A stretch of DNA of 64,000 nt from Pseudoduganella rivuli. Lineage in GTDB: Bacteria > Pseudomonadota > Gammaproteobacteria > Burkholderiales > Burkholderiaceae_D. Below the pieces are notes generated by a model. It was given only the letters and a program-made list of their open reading frames with translations, had not been told where the DNA came from and searched no databases. The stretch covers positions 363,076 through 427,075 of the forward strand of contig NZ_WKJJ01000004.1 of assembly GCF_009674485.1 (NCBI RefSeq), given 5' to 3'. Below are positions 18,831 through 26,949 of this stretch, piece by piece; position 1 is the first letter of the stretch, and the number at the start of each line of letters is the position of its first letter. The position numbers and the translations under genes are program-made.

Positions 18831-19823
18831 TCAAGGGATTGCGACACCAGCCTGCGCCGCCTGCCGCAACGTTTCGGACGGCAGCACGCCGAACTGGCGC
18901 TTGTAGTCGCCGGCGAAGCGGCTTGGGTGGTCGTAGCCGCATTGGGCGGCGACTTCCGCGATGCTGGGCGGGTACTTGGTGCGGCTGGCGCCTTGATTGC
19001 GCAGCAGGCTGCGCGCCGCGTTCAGGCGCATCGCCTTCAGGTATTGCTGCGGCGACATATCCAGGCAATGCTCGAAATGGTATTGCAAGGTGCGCTGGCT
19101 CACGTGCGTGGCGGCGCACACGTCGGCAATCGTGAAATTCCTGTCCAGGTTCCTGCTCATGTAGCGGATCGCTTGCCGCACCACGCGCGCCTGGCGGTCG
19201 GCCGACTGCGGCAGCGGTACCGCTTCCTGCATGGTGCTCATGTTCAGCGCCAGCAGGATGTTGTTCAGCGCCGTATCGGCCAGCAGCGACATCGGCATGC
19301 TGGCCGGCCACGTGTCGTCGTTTTGCAGGATTTGCGACATCATCAGCCAGAAGTGGCGCAGCATCATGGTCGCCGCCGGCGCCAGCGGCACCACGTTTTG
19401 TGTCAGCGCCCGCTGCACCACGCCGTTGTAGCCGCCGTCCTGGCCGGTGAACATACTGCTTTCCATCGCTACGCCCAGTAATTGCGTGCTGCCTTCGGTA
19501 CGGAAGTCGTATTCCCTGCCGCCTTCCATCACGATCAGCGACGATGTGCTGACGGTGCGGCGGTCCACCTGCAGCGCATTGTCGCGGTTCAGCACCAGGC
19601 CGAATACCAGGCTGTCCTCGGGCGGCACCACGCTCTCGTGCAGCGACTGGTTGGTCTGTTCGCCGACGATGGTGATGCGCGGGCCCTGCACGGTGGAGAC
19701 GGTGCCGAGGAATTTACCGCAACTGAGCTGGCGGTATTCCTGTTCCCAGCCACGCAACATGTCCGATTGTTCGTCGATGTCCTGGCTGTGCCAGCGTTGG
19801 ATGGTGGTGCGATCGGGTTGCAT
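18831..19823 (-). CDS. AraC-family transcriptional regulator
   Basis: A 330-aa regulator with an N-terminal effector-binding domain (about 1-220). A C-terminal pair of helix-turn-helix motifs includes ATHVSQRTLQYHFEHCLDMSPQQYLKAMRLNAARSLL and IAEVAAQCGYDHPSRFAGDYKRQFGVLPS. The start at MQPDRTTIQRW is preferred because upstream in-frame Met codons lie in the promoter region. It is divergent from the aromatic amine dehydrogenase unit and is its probable activator. Confidence 0.9.
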   Translation of the reverse strand: MQPDRTTIQRWHSQDIDEQSDMLRGWEQEYRQLSCGKFLGTVSTVQGPRITIVGEQTNQSLHESVVPPEDSLVFGLVLNRDNALQVDRRTVSTSSLIVMEGGREYDFRTEGSTQLLGVAMESSMFTGQDGGYNGVVQRALTQNVVPLAPAATMMLRHFWLMMSQILQNDDTWPASMPMSLLADTALNNILLALNMSTMQEAVPLPQSADRQARVVRQAIRYMSRNLDRNFTIADVCAATHVSQRTLQYHFEHCLDMSPQQYLKAMRLNAARSLLRNQGASRTKYPPSIAEVAAQCGYDHPSRFAGDYKRQFGVLPSETLRQAAQAGVAIP

Positions 19824-19893
19824 GGCGAAGTCTCGATATAGGTATGCGTGTGTATCGCCCGATGCTACCGCCATGCAAGCGACGGCAATATCC

Positions 19894-20063
19894 GGAATTC
19901 GCAATTCCTTATCCGTTTGTGGTGGCGCGGCCACGCAAAAAACCTGGATTATTTTTGCATTTTAGGCCAGTTGGCCTTGTTTTGACGCGGGACAGGCCGC
20001 TATTTCCTCGCTGCCCCGTCGTTCTCACCCCGTTTTCACCGCGCTTTCACCGCGCTTTTACCG
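19894..20063. promoter_or_regulatory. Control region of the amine dehydrogenase unit
   Basis: The 337-bp gap between the AraC gene and aauB contains a perfect palindrome GGAATT-CGC-AATTCC (19894-19908). Nearer aauB is a head-to-tail repeat of TTTCACCGCGC (20033-20063, two full copies and a degenerate third). Tandem direct repeats at helical spacing are typical AraC-type operators. Assignment to the adjacent regulator is inferred. Confidence 0.5.
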
Positions 20064-20160
20064 TTTGCATCCGCGTTTCCGTTCCCACGATCTGCCGATT
20101 CCGGATAACGCCCATTTTCCCTGGCCCATACAGTTCGGTCATCGCAACAAACGATGGGAA

Positions 20161-21309
20161 ATGAGCATGATGCCGAAATTACAAAATTGCGCGGGGCTGT
20201 TGCTGGCGGTACTGGCCAGTGGCGTGCACGCCGCGGAGTTCGAACCTGAGCGCCTGAAGGATGGCGTCTCGCTGCCGGCCGACATGCCGCGCCTCTACGT
20301 GTCGGACTTTTCGATCGGCCACTTGTCTGACGCCCGCGTCCACGTGCTCGATGGCCGCAACGGCAAATTCGCCGGCGTGGTCGACGCCGGCTATGCTGGC
20401 GCGTTCACGACGTCGCCGGATGGCAAGCGCCTGTACGTGGCCGCCACCTACATGACGCGCCACACGCACGGCGAGCGCCAGGACATGGTGGAGATCTACG
20501 ACGCGGACACGCTGCGCATGGTGGGTGACGTGGCGATCCCCAACAAGAAGGCCCAGGCGGCCTTCATGCACAACCTGCTGCGCACGTCGTTTGACGGCCG
20601 CTACCTGTACGTGCAAAACGCGACGCCGGCAACGTCGGTGACGGTGGTTGACTTGCAGGAAAAGAAAGTGCTGGCCGAAGTGGCCAGCCCCGGCTGCTAC
20701 GGCATTTACCCGTCGCAGACCGAAGCGCTGCGCATTTCCATGCTGTGCGGCGACGGCAAGCTGGCCACCGTGACGCTCGATGCGGCCGGCAAGGTGGCGC
20801 AACGGGCCGTGTCGCCCAAGTTCTTCGATGCGGGCGACGACCCGGTCTATGTGCCATCGCCGGCCCATGATGGCCGCAACTATTTCGTCACGTTCCAGGG
20901 CCGCCTGCACAGGGCGGATTTGCGCGGCGCCGAACCCGTGGTGGAACAGACCGTGTCGTTCGTCACGGAGGCGGACCGCAAGCAGGGCTGGCGCCCGGGC
21001 GGCTACCAGGCTTTCACGCTGGACCAGGCGCGCAACCGCCTGCTGGTCGGCATGCATCCGAAAGGGCAGGAAGGCACGCACAAGTTTCCCGCCCGGGAAA
21101 TCTGGACCGTGGACCTGGCCACCGGCAAGCGCGTGGCGCGCACGCCATCGAAAAACGCCATTGCGCTGTCGGTGGCCGGCAGCGGCAAGACCCTGTATGC
21201 ACTGAATGGCGCGACCAACCAGGTGGTGGCGTATGCGCTGCCGGCCATGCGTGAAAGCTACGTGTCCGAGCCCGTCGGCGAAGCGCCGCTGCAGGTGGAT
21301 GCGCCATGA
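20161..21309 (+). CDS. aauB: Aromatic amine dehydrogenase, large subunit
   Basis: A 382-aa periplasmic beta-propeller subunit of the MauB/AauB family. It has a signal peptide (about 1-24, ending VHA-AE), then repeated blade motifs such as RLYVSDFSIGHLSDARVHVLDG, DGRYLYVQNATPATSVTVVDL and TLYALNGATNQVVAYAL. The ATG at 20161 lies very near GGGAA, so the in-frame ATG at 20167 may be the true start. It overlaps the next gene by ATGA. The aauA gene product shows residue spacing of aromatic amine dehydrogenase, which favours this over methylamine dehydrogenase. Confidence 0.88.
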   Translation: MSMMPKLQNCAGLLLAVLASGVHAAEFEPERLKDGVSLPADMPRLYVSDFSIGHLSDARVHVLDGRNGKFAGVVDAGYAGAFTTSPDGKRLYVAATYMTRHTHGERQDMVEIYDADTLRMVGDVAIPNKKAQAAFMHNLLRTSFDGRYLYVQNATPATSVTVVDLQEKKVLAEVASPGCYGIYPSQTEALRISMLCGDGKLATVTLDAAGKVAQRAVSPKFFDAGDDPVYVPSPAHDGRNYFVTFQGRLHRADLRGAEPVVEQTVSFVTEADRKQGWRPGGYQAFTLDQARNRLLVGMHPKGQEGTHKFPAREIWTVDLATGKRVARTPSKNAIALSVAGSGKTLYALNGATNQVVAYALPAMRESYVSEPVGEAPLQVDAP

Positions 21310-21851
21310 ACGCCGATCCCGTAGTGGTCCTGCTGCCAGGCGCGTTCTTTGCACTGCTGTTCGGTATCGCCGCCACCCACAAGCTGCTGGCCTGGCGCGT
21401 TTTCCAGCAACAGGTGACCGATTACCGCGTGCTGCCGCGCGCATTGGGCACGCCGGCGGCCGCCGCGATTCCCGCGTTCGAGGCGCTGGTTGCCGCCGGC
21501 TGGCTCGACGGCGCAACGCGCGCCGCCGCCGCACTGGCGTCTGCGGCGCTGCTGTGCGCCTATGCGTGGGGCATGGCGTGGAACCTGCGCCGGGGCCGCG
21601 ACACCATCGACTGCGGTTGCGGCGGCGCCGACGGCACGCAAGTGATCCGCTGGGCGCTGGTGGTGCGCAACGTCTTGCTGGCGCTGGCCGCCCTGGCTGC
21701 GCTCCCGCTGGCGGCGCCGGGCGGACTGGCGCGGCAACCGGGCTGGGTGGACTGGCTCAGCATCGACGCGGGTGCGCTGGTGTTGATGGGCACGTATATC
21801 GCGCTGAACCAGGTGCTGGCGAACTTGCCGCCGCAGCGCGTGCTGGATTAA
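21306..21851 (+). CDS. aauE: MauE/AauE-type membrane protein for small-subunit maturation
   Basis: A 181-aa integral membrane protein of the DoxX-like MauE family, with about four or five hydrophobic segments. A DCGCGG motif (near residue 100) may take part in thiol transfer. Mau/Aau E and D proteins are needed to export and disulfide-fold the Cys-rich small subunit. It starts inside the stop of aauB, in the classic B-E-D-A order. Confidence 0.85.
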   Translation: MNADPVVVLLPGAFFALLFGIAATHKLLAWRVFQQQVTDYRVLPRALGTPAAAAIPAFEALVAAGWLDGATRAAAALASAALLCAYAWGMAWNLRRGRDTIDCGCGGADGTQVIRWALVVRNVLLALAALAALPLAAPGGLARQPGWVDWLSIDAGALVLMGTYIALNQVLANLPPQRVLD

Positions 21852-21878
21852 CGAATCAAGAATCGAAGGAGAGAAGAC

Positions 21879-22499
21879 ATGGAAACCGCATTGCTGGTAT
21901 CGAATGGTTTGGTGTGGTGCGTGCTGCTGGCACTGGTGGCGATGGTGATCGCGCTGGCGCGCCAGGTGGGCGTGCTGTTTGAACGGGTGGCGCCGATGGG
22001 CGCGCTGGTGACGGACTCCGGTCCGAAAGTTGGCGAGGCTGCGCCGGCCATGGCGCTGCGCACGCTCGACAACGGCAGCCTGCAATTGCCGGGACCAGCG
22101 GGGGCGAGCACCTTGCTGTTCTTCCTGTCGCCCACGTGCCCCGTCTGCAAGAAACTGTTGCCGGTCCTGAAATCCATGCAGCGCGCGGAAAGCGGCTGGC
22201 TGCGCATGGTGCTGGCCAGCGACGGCGACACGGTGGAGCACCAGGCGTTCCGGCGCGAATACGGACTAACGGGCTTCCCGTACGTGCTGTCCGCGCCGCT
22301 GGGCATGGCTTACCGCGTATCGCGCCTGCCGTATGCGGTGCTGATCGATGCACAGGGCAACGTCAGCGCCAAGGGCCTGATCAATTCACGCGAACAACTG
22401 GAAAGCCTGCTGACGGCGCAGGAACTTGGCGTGGCGTCGGTGCAGGAATTCCTGGCGCCCGAACACACCCACGCGCATCACCACGGCCATCAACACTAA
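21879..22499 (+). CDS. aauD: MauD/AauD-type thioredoxin-like disulfide protein
   Basis: A 206-aa protein anchored by an N-terminal membrane helix (about 5-28), with a periplasmic thioredoxin fold. The redox pair is Cys87-Pro-Val-Cys90 in SPTCPVCKK, as in MauD. The C-terminus is unusually His-rich (HTHAHHHGHQH) and could bind metal. It probably forms or isomerises the six disulfides of the small subunit. Confidence 0.9.
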   Translation: METALLVSNGLVWCVLLALVAMVIALARQVGVLFERVAPMGALVTDSGPKVGEAAPAMALRTLDNGSLQLPGPAGASTLLFFLSPTCPVCKKLLPVLKSMQRAESGWLRMVLASDGDTVEHQAFRREYGLTGFPYVLSAPLGMAYRVSRLPYAVLIDAQGNVSAKGLINSREQLESLLTAQELGVASVQEFLAPEHTHAHHHGHQH

Positions 22500-22511
22500 G
22501 GAGCAGCAACA

Positions 22512-23048
22512 ATGTTTAACTGGTTCGACAAGCTGGCCGAGCGCCAGAGCCGCAAACTGGCGCAAACGGTGTCGCGCCGCCATGCGCTGAACCGCATCAG
22601 CCGCGCACTGGTGGGCGCCGCGTTCATCCTGCCGGTCTTGCCGTTCGACCGCAGCACGGCCCATGCCGCGCATGGCGGCGGCAAGGCCGATCCCAAGGCC
22701 GCCGCCGGCGATCCGACCGCCTGCGAATACTGGCGCTACTGCGCCATCGACGGCTTCCTGTGCTCATGCTGCGGCGGTTCGCTGACGCAGTGCCCGCCCG
22801 GCACCAATGCGTCCAAGGTCAGCTGGGTTGGCACTTGCCACAACCCGAACGACGGCAAGGATTACCTGGTCAGCTACAACGATTGCTGCGGCAAGACGTC
22901 GTGCGGCAAGTGCATGTGCAATACCAACCTGCGCGAACGCCCCGGTTATTCGATGGGCCTGCACAACGATATCAACTGGTGCATGAGCAACGACAACTCG
23001 ATGTTCCACTGCACCACGGCGTCCGTGGTCGGACTGGCGGAGGCCTGA
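22512..23048 (+). CDS. aauA: Aromatic amine dehydrogenase, TTQ-containing small subunit
   Basis: A 178-aa catalytic subunit carrying tryptophan tryptophylquinone. A twin-arginine type signal (SRRHALNRISR at 21-31) precedes a Cys-rich domain. Trp105 and Trp156 are 51 residues apart, exactly as in the TTQ pairs of the known enzymes. Asp124 lies 19 residues after the first Trp. Thr168 lies 63 after it, matching aromatic amine dehydrogenase (Asp128 and Thr172 with Trp109) rather than methylamine dehydrogenase (65). It oxidises primary amines such as tyramine or phenylethylamine to aldehydes and ammonia. Confidence 0.92.
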   Translation: MFNWFDKLAERQSRKLAQTVSRRHALNRISRALVGAAFILPVLPFDRSTAHAAHGGGKADPKAAAGDPTACEYWRYCAIDGFLCSCCGGSLTQCPPGTNASKVSWVGTCHNPNDGKDYLVSYNDCCGKTSCGKCMCNTNLRERPGYSMGLHNDINWCMSNDNSMFHCTTASVVGLAEA

Positions 23049-23050
23049 CC

Positions 23051-23494
23051 ATGCGCGACGTCATTCTCATGGCGGCCATGCTGGCCGCCGCAGGCGGGGC
23101 CGGGGCGCAGCAGGTCAGGGGCGCGGATATCTACAAATCCAGCTGCGCCATGTGCCACCAGGACCAGGGACAGGGAGCGGCCGGCGTGGCGCCGCCGCTG
23201 AAGGGCAGCCAGTGGGCCAAGTTGGCGCGGGTGCGCAATTATGCGCCCGGCGTGCTGCTGGCCGGCATGCATGGGCCGTTGAGCACCGATGAAGGCACGT
23301 TCAATGGCGTGATGCCGACGCAAAACCGTCTCAACGACGAGGAAATCGCCGCCGTTACCGCCTACCTCGTCAGCGATATCGCGGGCCAGAACGGGGCGCC
23401 GGTGGTTGTCGCCGCCGACGTGGCGGCGCTGCGCGCCAGGCCGCAGTCGGTGGCGGAATTGCGCGCGGTCCGCAAGCAGGCGCTCGCAAAATGA
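23051..23494 (+). CDS. Periplasmic monohaem cytochrome c
   Basis: A 147-aa cytochrome c with a signal peptide ending near AGA-QQ. The haem site is Cys32-Ala-Met-Cys35-His36, and Met88 in NGVMPTQ is the likely axial ligand. It starts 2 bp after aauA. In the Alcaligenes faecalis aau cluster a small monohaem cytochrome gene occupies the same place. This protein is therefore a probable electron acceptor or relay for the dehydrogenase, alongside or instead of azurin. Confidence 0.9.
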   Translation: MRDVILMAAMLAAAGGAGAQQVRGADIYKSSCAMCHQDQGQGAAGVAPPLKGSQWAKLARVRNYAPGVLLAGMHGPLSTDEGTFNGVMPTQNRLNDEEIAAVTAYLVSDIAGQNGAPVVVAADVAALRARPQSVAELRAVRKQALAK

Positions 23495-24024
23495 TGCCCG
23501 CGCCCGCACGCTCCGTATCGGCCGCATTGGCCGCACTGTGCCTACTGACGTCCAGTCCGGGCGTGCTGGCGCAGCAAGCCCCGATGCAGGGCCGCTACGC
23601 CATGGCGTTGCCCTTGCATCCGCCCGGCGCCATGCTGGAATCGCACGGCGGCGCGGACGGGCAAGCCATCACGCCGCAGCGCGCCCGCACGCTGTACCGG
23701 CTGTATTGCGCCGGTTGCCACCAATTGGACGGCAGCGGTTCGCCGGCGTTCGGCATTCCCACCATGCGCGGCACCCTGGGCCAGTTCCAGCGCACGCCGG
23801 CGGGACGCGCGTTCCTCGTGCAGGCGCCCGGCGCGCGCAATGCCCGTATCACGGACGCGGAACTGGCCGCGCTGACCAACTGGGCGCTACGGGAATTTTC
23901 GGCCGCCACCTTGCCGGACGACTTCAAGCCCTACACGACAGAAGAAGTCGCCCGCTGGCGCGCCAATCCCCCGCTCGACGTGGCGGGGACCCGCGCCGCC
24001 ATCGCGGCGGGCTTTCCCAAATAA
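23491..24024 (+). CDS. Periplasmic cytochrome c, second of pair
   Basis: A 177-aa c-type cytochrome. Signal peptide to about residue 27, haem motif Cys73-Ala-Gly-Cys76-His77, and a possible Met92 ligand in GIPTMRG. It overlaps the first cytochrome by ATGA. A roughly 40-residue N-terminal extension precedes the haem domain. It may pass electrons onward to the terminal oxidase or serve as a specific partner. Which of the two docks to the dehydrogenase is not evident. Confidence 0.88.
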   Translation: MMPAPARSVSAALAALCLLTSSPGVLAQQAPMQGRYAMALPLHPPGAMLESHGGADGQAITPQRARTLYRLYCAGCHQLDGSGSPAFGIPTMRGTLGQFQRTPAGRAFLVQAPGARNARITDAELAALTNWALREFSAATLPDDFKPYTTEEVARWRANPPLDVAGTRAAIAAGFPK

Positions 24025-24046
24025 ACCGATCAACCAGGAGACCGAC

Positions 24047-25519
24047 ATGACCACCCTCGCAGAACACTTCAACTTGCAGCAACAGTACCGCCATTTCATT
24101 GGCGGCGAATGGACCGATGGCGGCAACGGCCATATCGACGTGGTCAATCCCGCCCGGGAAGAAGTCATTGCCCGCGTGCCCAACGGCGGCGTGGAAGAAA
24201 TCGACGCGGCCGTGTGCGCGGCGCGGGCGCAGTTCGACGGCGGCGCCTGGTCCAGGCTGTCCGGCCCGGAGCGCGGCGCGCTGATGCTGAAGCTGGCCGA
24301 CCTGGTCGAACGCGATGCGGAGCTGATTGCGCGCTACGACGCGCTGTGCATCGGCCGCCCTTTCGCGGAACCGCAAATCCTCGATTTGCCGAACGCCTTG
24401 CAGACGCTGCGCCACTTCGCCGGGTGGGCCGACAAGATCGAAGGGCGAACCATCCCGACTCCCGGCTATTTCGGCCGTCCCACGCTGTCGTACACGATCC
24501 GCGAAGCGGTCGGCGTGATCGGCGCCATCGTGCCGTGGAATACGCCGTTCATGATCACGTGCTGGAAACTGGCGCCGGCGCTGGCCACCGGTTGCACCAT
24601 CGTCATCAAGCCCGCAGAGGAAACCCCGCTGTCCGCACTGCACCTGGCGAAGCTGGCGCAGGAAGCCGGTTTTCCTCCTGGCGTCATCAACGTGGTGACG
24701 GGCCGTGGCGCCGTGGCCGGCGCGGCGCTGGCCGTGCATCCGGGAGTCGACAAGGTGACGTTCACCGGCAGTCCCGTGGTGGGCGCTGAAATCATGCGCA
24801 ACGCCGGTCCGCTGTTCAAGCGCGTTGCGATGGAACTGGGCGGCAAGTCGCCGCAAATCGTGTTCGACGACGCCAACCTCGATGCCGCGATCCAGGGCTG
24901 CGCCATGGGCCTGTTTTTCAACCAGGGCCAGGTCTGCGCGGCAGGCACCAGGGTGCTGGTGCAGCGCGGCGTTTACAACCAGGTGCTGCAAGGCTTGCGC
25001 GGCGCGGCCGAAAGCATCCGCGTGGGCGATCCGATGGAAGAGGGCGTCAACATGGGAGCGGTGGCCAAGCGGTCGCAATACGACAGCGTGGCGCGCTACA
25101 TCCGCGCCGGCATCGAAGACGGCGCCACGCTGGTGACGGGCGGCGCGGTGGAAGGCGGCAAGGGCTGCTTCATCCGTCCGACGCTGTTCTCCGACGCCAC
25201 CAACGACATGCGCATCGCCCGCGAGGAAATCTTCGGGCCGGTCGGCACCCTGATCCCGTTCGACACCGAAGAACAGGCGCTGGCCATGGCCAACGACAGC
25301 AAATATGGGCTGGGCGCGACCATCTGGACACAAGACATCGGCCGCGCCCACCGCATGGCGGGGAAGGTGCAGGCAGGCGCCGTCGGCATCAATGGCTGGG
25401 CGCCGATCGATGCGCGCCTGCCATGGGGCGGCGTCAAGACCAGTGGCCTGGGCCGTGAACTTGGCTACAGCGGCATCGAAGCCTGCACGGAAGAGAAAGT
25501 CATCACTGTCGTTTTGTAA
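24047..25519 (+). CDS. NAD(P)-dependent aldehyde dehydrogenase
   Basis: A 490-aa aldehyde dehydrogenase. Catalytic Cys297 lies in FNQGQVCAAGTR and general-base Glu263 in MELGGKSPQ. Asn165 in VPWNTPF and Lys188 in IKPAEETPL are also present. It follows the amine dehydrogenase genes by 22 bp, so it should oxidise the released aldehyde (for example phenylacetaldehyde to phenylacetate) in the cytosol. That fits the pathway logic but the exact substrate is inferred. Confidence 0.93.
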   Translation: MTTLAEHFNLQQQYRHFIGGEWTDGGNGHIDVVNPAREEVIARVPNGGVEEIDAAVCAARAQFDGGAWSRLSGPERGALMLKLADLVERDAELIARYDALCIGRPFAEPQILDLPNALQTLRHFAGWADKIEGRTIPTPGYFGRPTLSYTIREAVGVIGAIVPWNTPFMITCWKLAPALATGCTIVIKPAEETPLSALHLAKLAQEAGFPPGVINVVTGRGAVAGAALAVHPGVDKVTFTGSPVVGAEIMRNAGPLFKRVAMELGGKSPQIVFDDANLDAAIQGCAMGLFFNQGQVCAAGTRVLVQRGVYNQVLQGLRGAAESIRVGDPMEEGVNMGAVAKRSQYDSVARYIRAGIEDGATLVTGGAVEGGKGCFIRPTLFSDATNDMRIAREEIFGPVGTLIPFDTEEQALAMANDSKYGLGATIWTQDIGRAHRMAGKVQAGAVGINGWAPIDARLPWGGVKTSGLGRELGYSGIEACTEEKVITVVL

Positions 25520-25560
25520 TCCTTGTCATATACATAACCATTCGAATTCGGGAGAGCATC

Positions 25561-26934
25561 ATGTTGAAGCGAGCAAATTGGGCCGGTGTGGCGTGCGCCA
25601 TGCTGGCGGGGACGGCTTCGGCCGCATCCGTGCAAGACCTGGGCACTACGCTGACGCCATTGGGCGGTGAAAAAGCCGGCAACGCGCCGAAGACCATCCC
25701 CGCCTGGAGTGCGGATACGGTGCAAACGCCGGGCTGGAGCAACGGCAAATACCGCAAGGATTACTTCAAGTACAAGGATGACAAGCCGCTGGAAGTCATC
25801 GACGCCGCCAACGTGGACAAGCATGCGGAACACCTGACGCCGGGCCAGGTCGCACTGTTCAAGCAAATCAAGGGCTACAAGATGGAAGTCTATGCGAGCC
25901 ACCGCTATTGCAGCGCGCCGGACTTCGTTGTCGACAATACGAAAAAGAACGCGGGTTTCGCCAAACTGGGGGCGGACGGCTGGAGCCTGGGCGAAGCCAA
26001 CGTGCCGGGCGTGCCATTCCCCTTCCCGCAAACGGGCACGGAAGCCATGTACAACGCGAAGATGCGCTACCGTGGCGTGGGCATTGAATACAAGCAGGTC
26101 ACCACGGCGGTGTCGCCGCGCAAGGGCAGCACGGAATGGATCCGGGCGGGATCGGAGCAGACCATGTTCTTCCCCTGGGGAGCGAAGGGCAGCAACAAGC
26201 TGAGCGCCTTGCCAGGCGTCGAGTATTACACGTACTTCGCCTATTCCACGCCGGCCGCGCTGGCGGGACAGGCGCTGGCCGTGACATTCTTCCTGAACCA
26301 GCCGTCGTCGGAAACGTTCTATTACTTCCCGGGCCAGCGTCGCGTGCGTCGCATGCCGGCCTATGCCTACGACGCGCCGCAAATCGGCATGGAAAACCAG
26401 TACACGCTCGATGAGCCGTTCGTCTTCAACGGGACGCTGGACCGCTTCGACTGGAAACTGGTGGGCAAGAAGGAAATCTACGTGCCGTACGCGTCGTTTG
26501 GCGCCTACAACGCGCAGGCGAAATTCGAGGACGTGGCCAAGGACGACAGCATCGCCCCCGGAGCGCGCCGCTATGAGCTGCACCGCGTGTGGGTGGTGCA
26601 GGCGTCCGTCAAGGCGGGAACGCGCCACTCCGCGCCGCAACGCACGTTCTATATCGATGAAGACAGCTGGAACCTGCTGCTGGCGGACGATTACGACGCC
26701 CAGGGCAAGCTGTGGAAGCACCGCGAGGGCTACCTGATTCCCGTCTATGAAACCGGCACCTGCGATGTTTCGGCGTTTGCGCAATACAACCTGGCCGAAG
26801 GGCGCTATGTGTTCGACCTGCACGCCGTCGGCGCCGGCAAGGACATGACGTGGGTCACCGATGCGAAAGCCGGCCCCCGGTTCAAGTCCAGTTTCTACAG
26901 CGCGGACAGCCTGCGCTCCATCAGCGAACGATAA
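25561..26934 (+). CDS. DUF1329 periplasmic lipoprotein-fold protein
   Basis: A 457-aa secreted protein with a signal peptide (about 1-21, ASAASV). The rest matches DUF1329, a large LolB-like fold. It includes FYYFPGQRRVRRMPAYAYD and the C-terminal KAGPRFKSSFYSADSLRSISER. DUF1329 proteins are almost always next to DUF1302 outer-membrane proteins and RND pumps, as here. They are thought to shuttle hydrophobic molecules across the periplasm. It is 41 bp from the aldehyde dehydrogenase. Confidence 0.88.
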   Translation: MLKRANWAGVACAMLAGTASAASVQDLGTTLTPLGGEKAGNAPKTIPAWSADTVQTPGWSNGKYRKDYFKYKDDKPLEVIDAANVDKHAEHLTPGQVALFKQIKGYKMEVYASHRYCSAPDFVVDNTKKNAGFAKLGADGWSLGEANVPGVPFPFPQTGTEAMYNAKMRYRGVGIEYKQVTTAVSPRKGSTEWIRAGSEQTMFFPWGAKGSNKLSALPGVEYYTYFAYSTPAALAGQALAVTFFLNQPSSETFYYFPGQRRVRRMPAYAYDAPQIGMENQYTLDEPFVFNGTLDRFDWKLVGKKEIYVPYASFGAYNAQAKFEDVAKDDSIAPGARRYELHRVWVVQASVKAGTRHSAPQRTFYIDEDSWNLLLADDYDAQGKLWKHREGYLIPVYETGTCDVSAFAQYNLAEGRYVFDLHAVGAGKDMTWVTDAKAGPRFKSSFYSADSLRSISER

Positions 26935-26949
26935 GCGGAGAGGCAAGCG

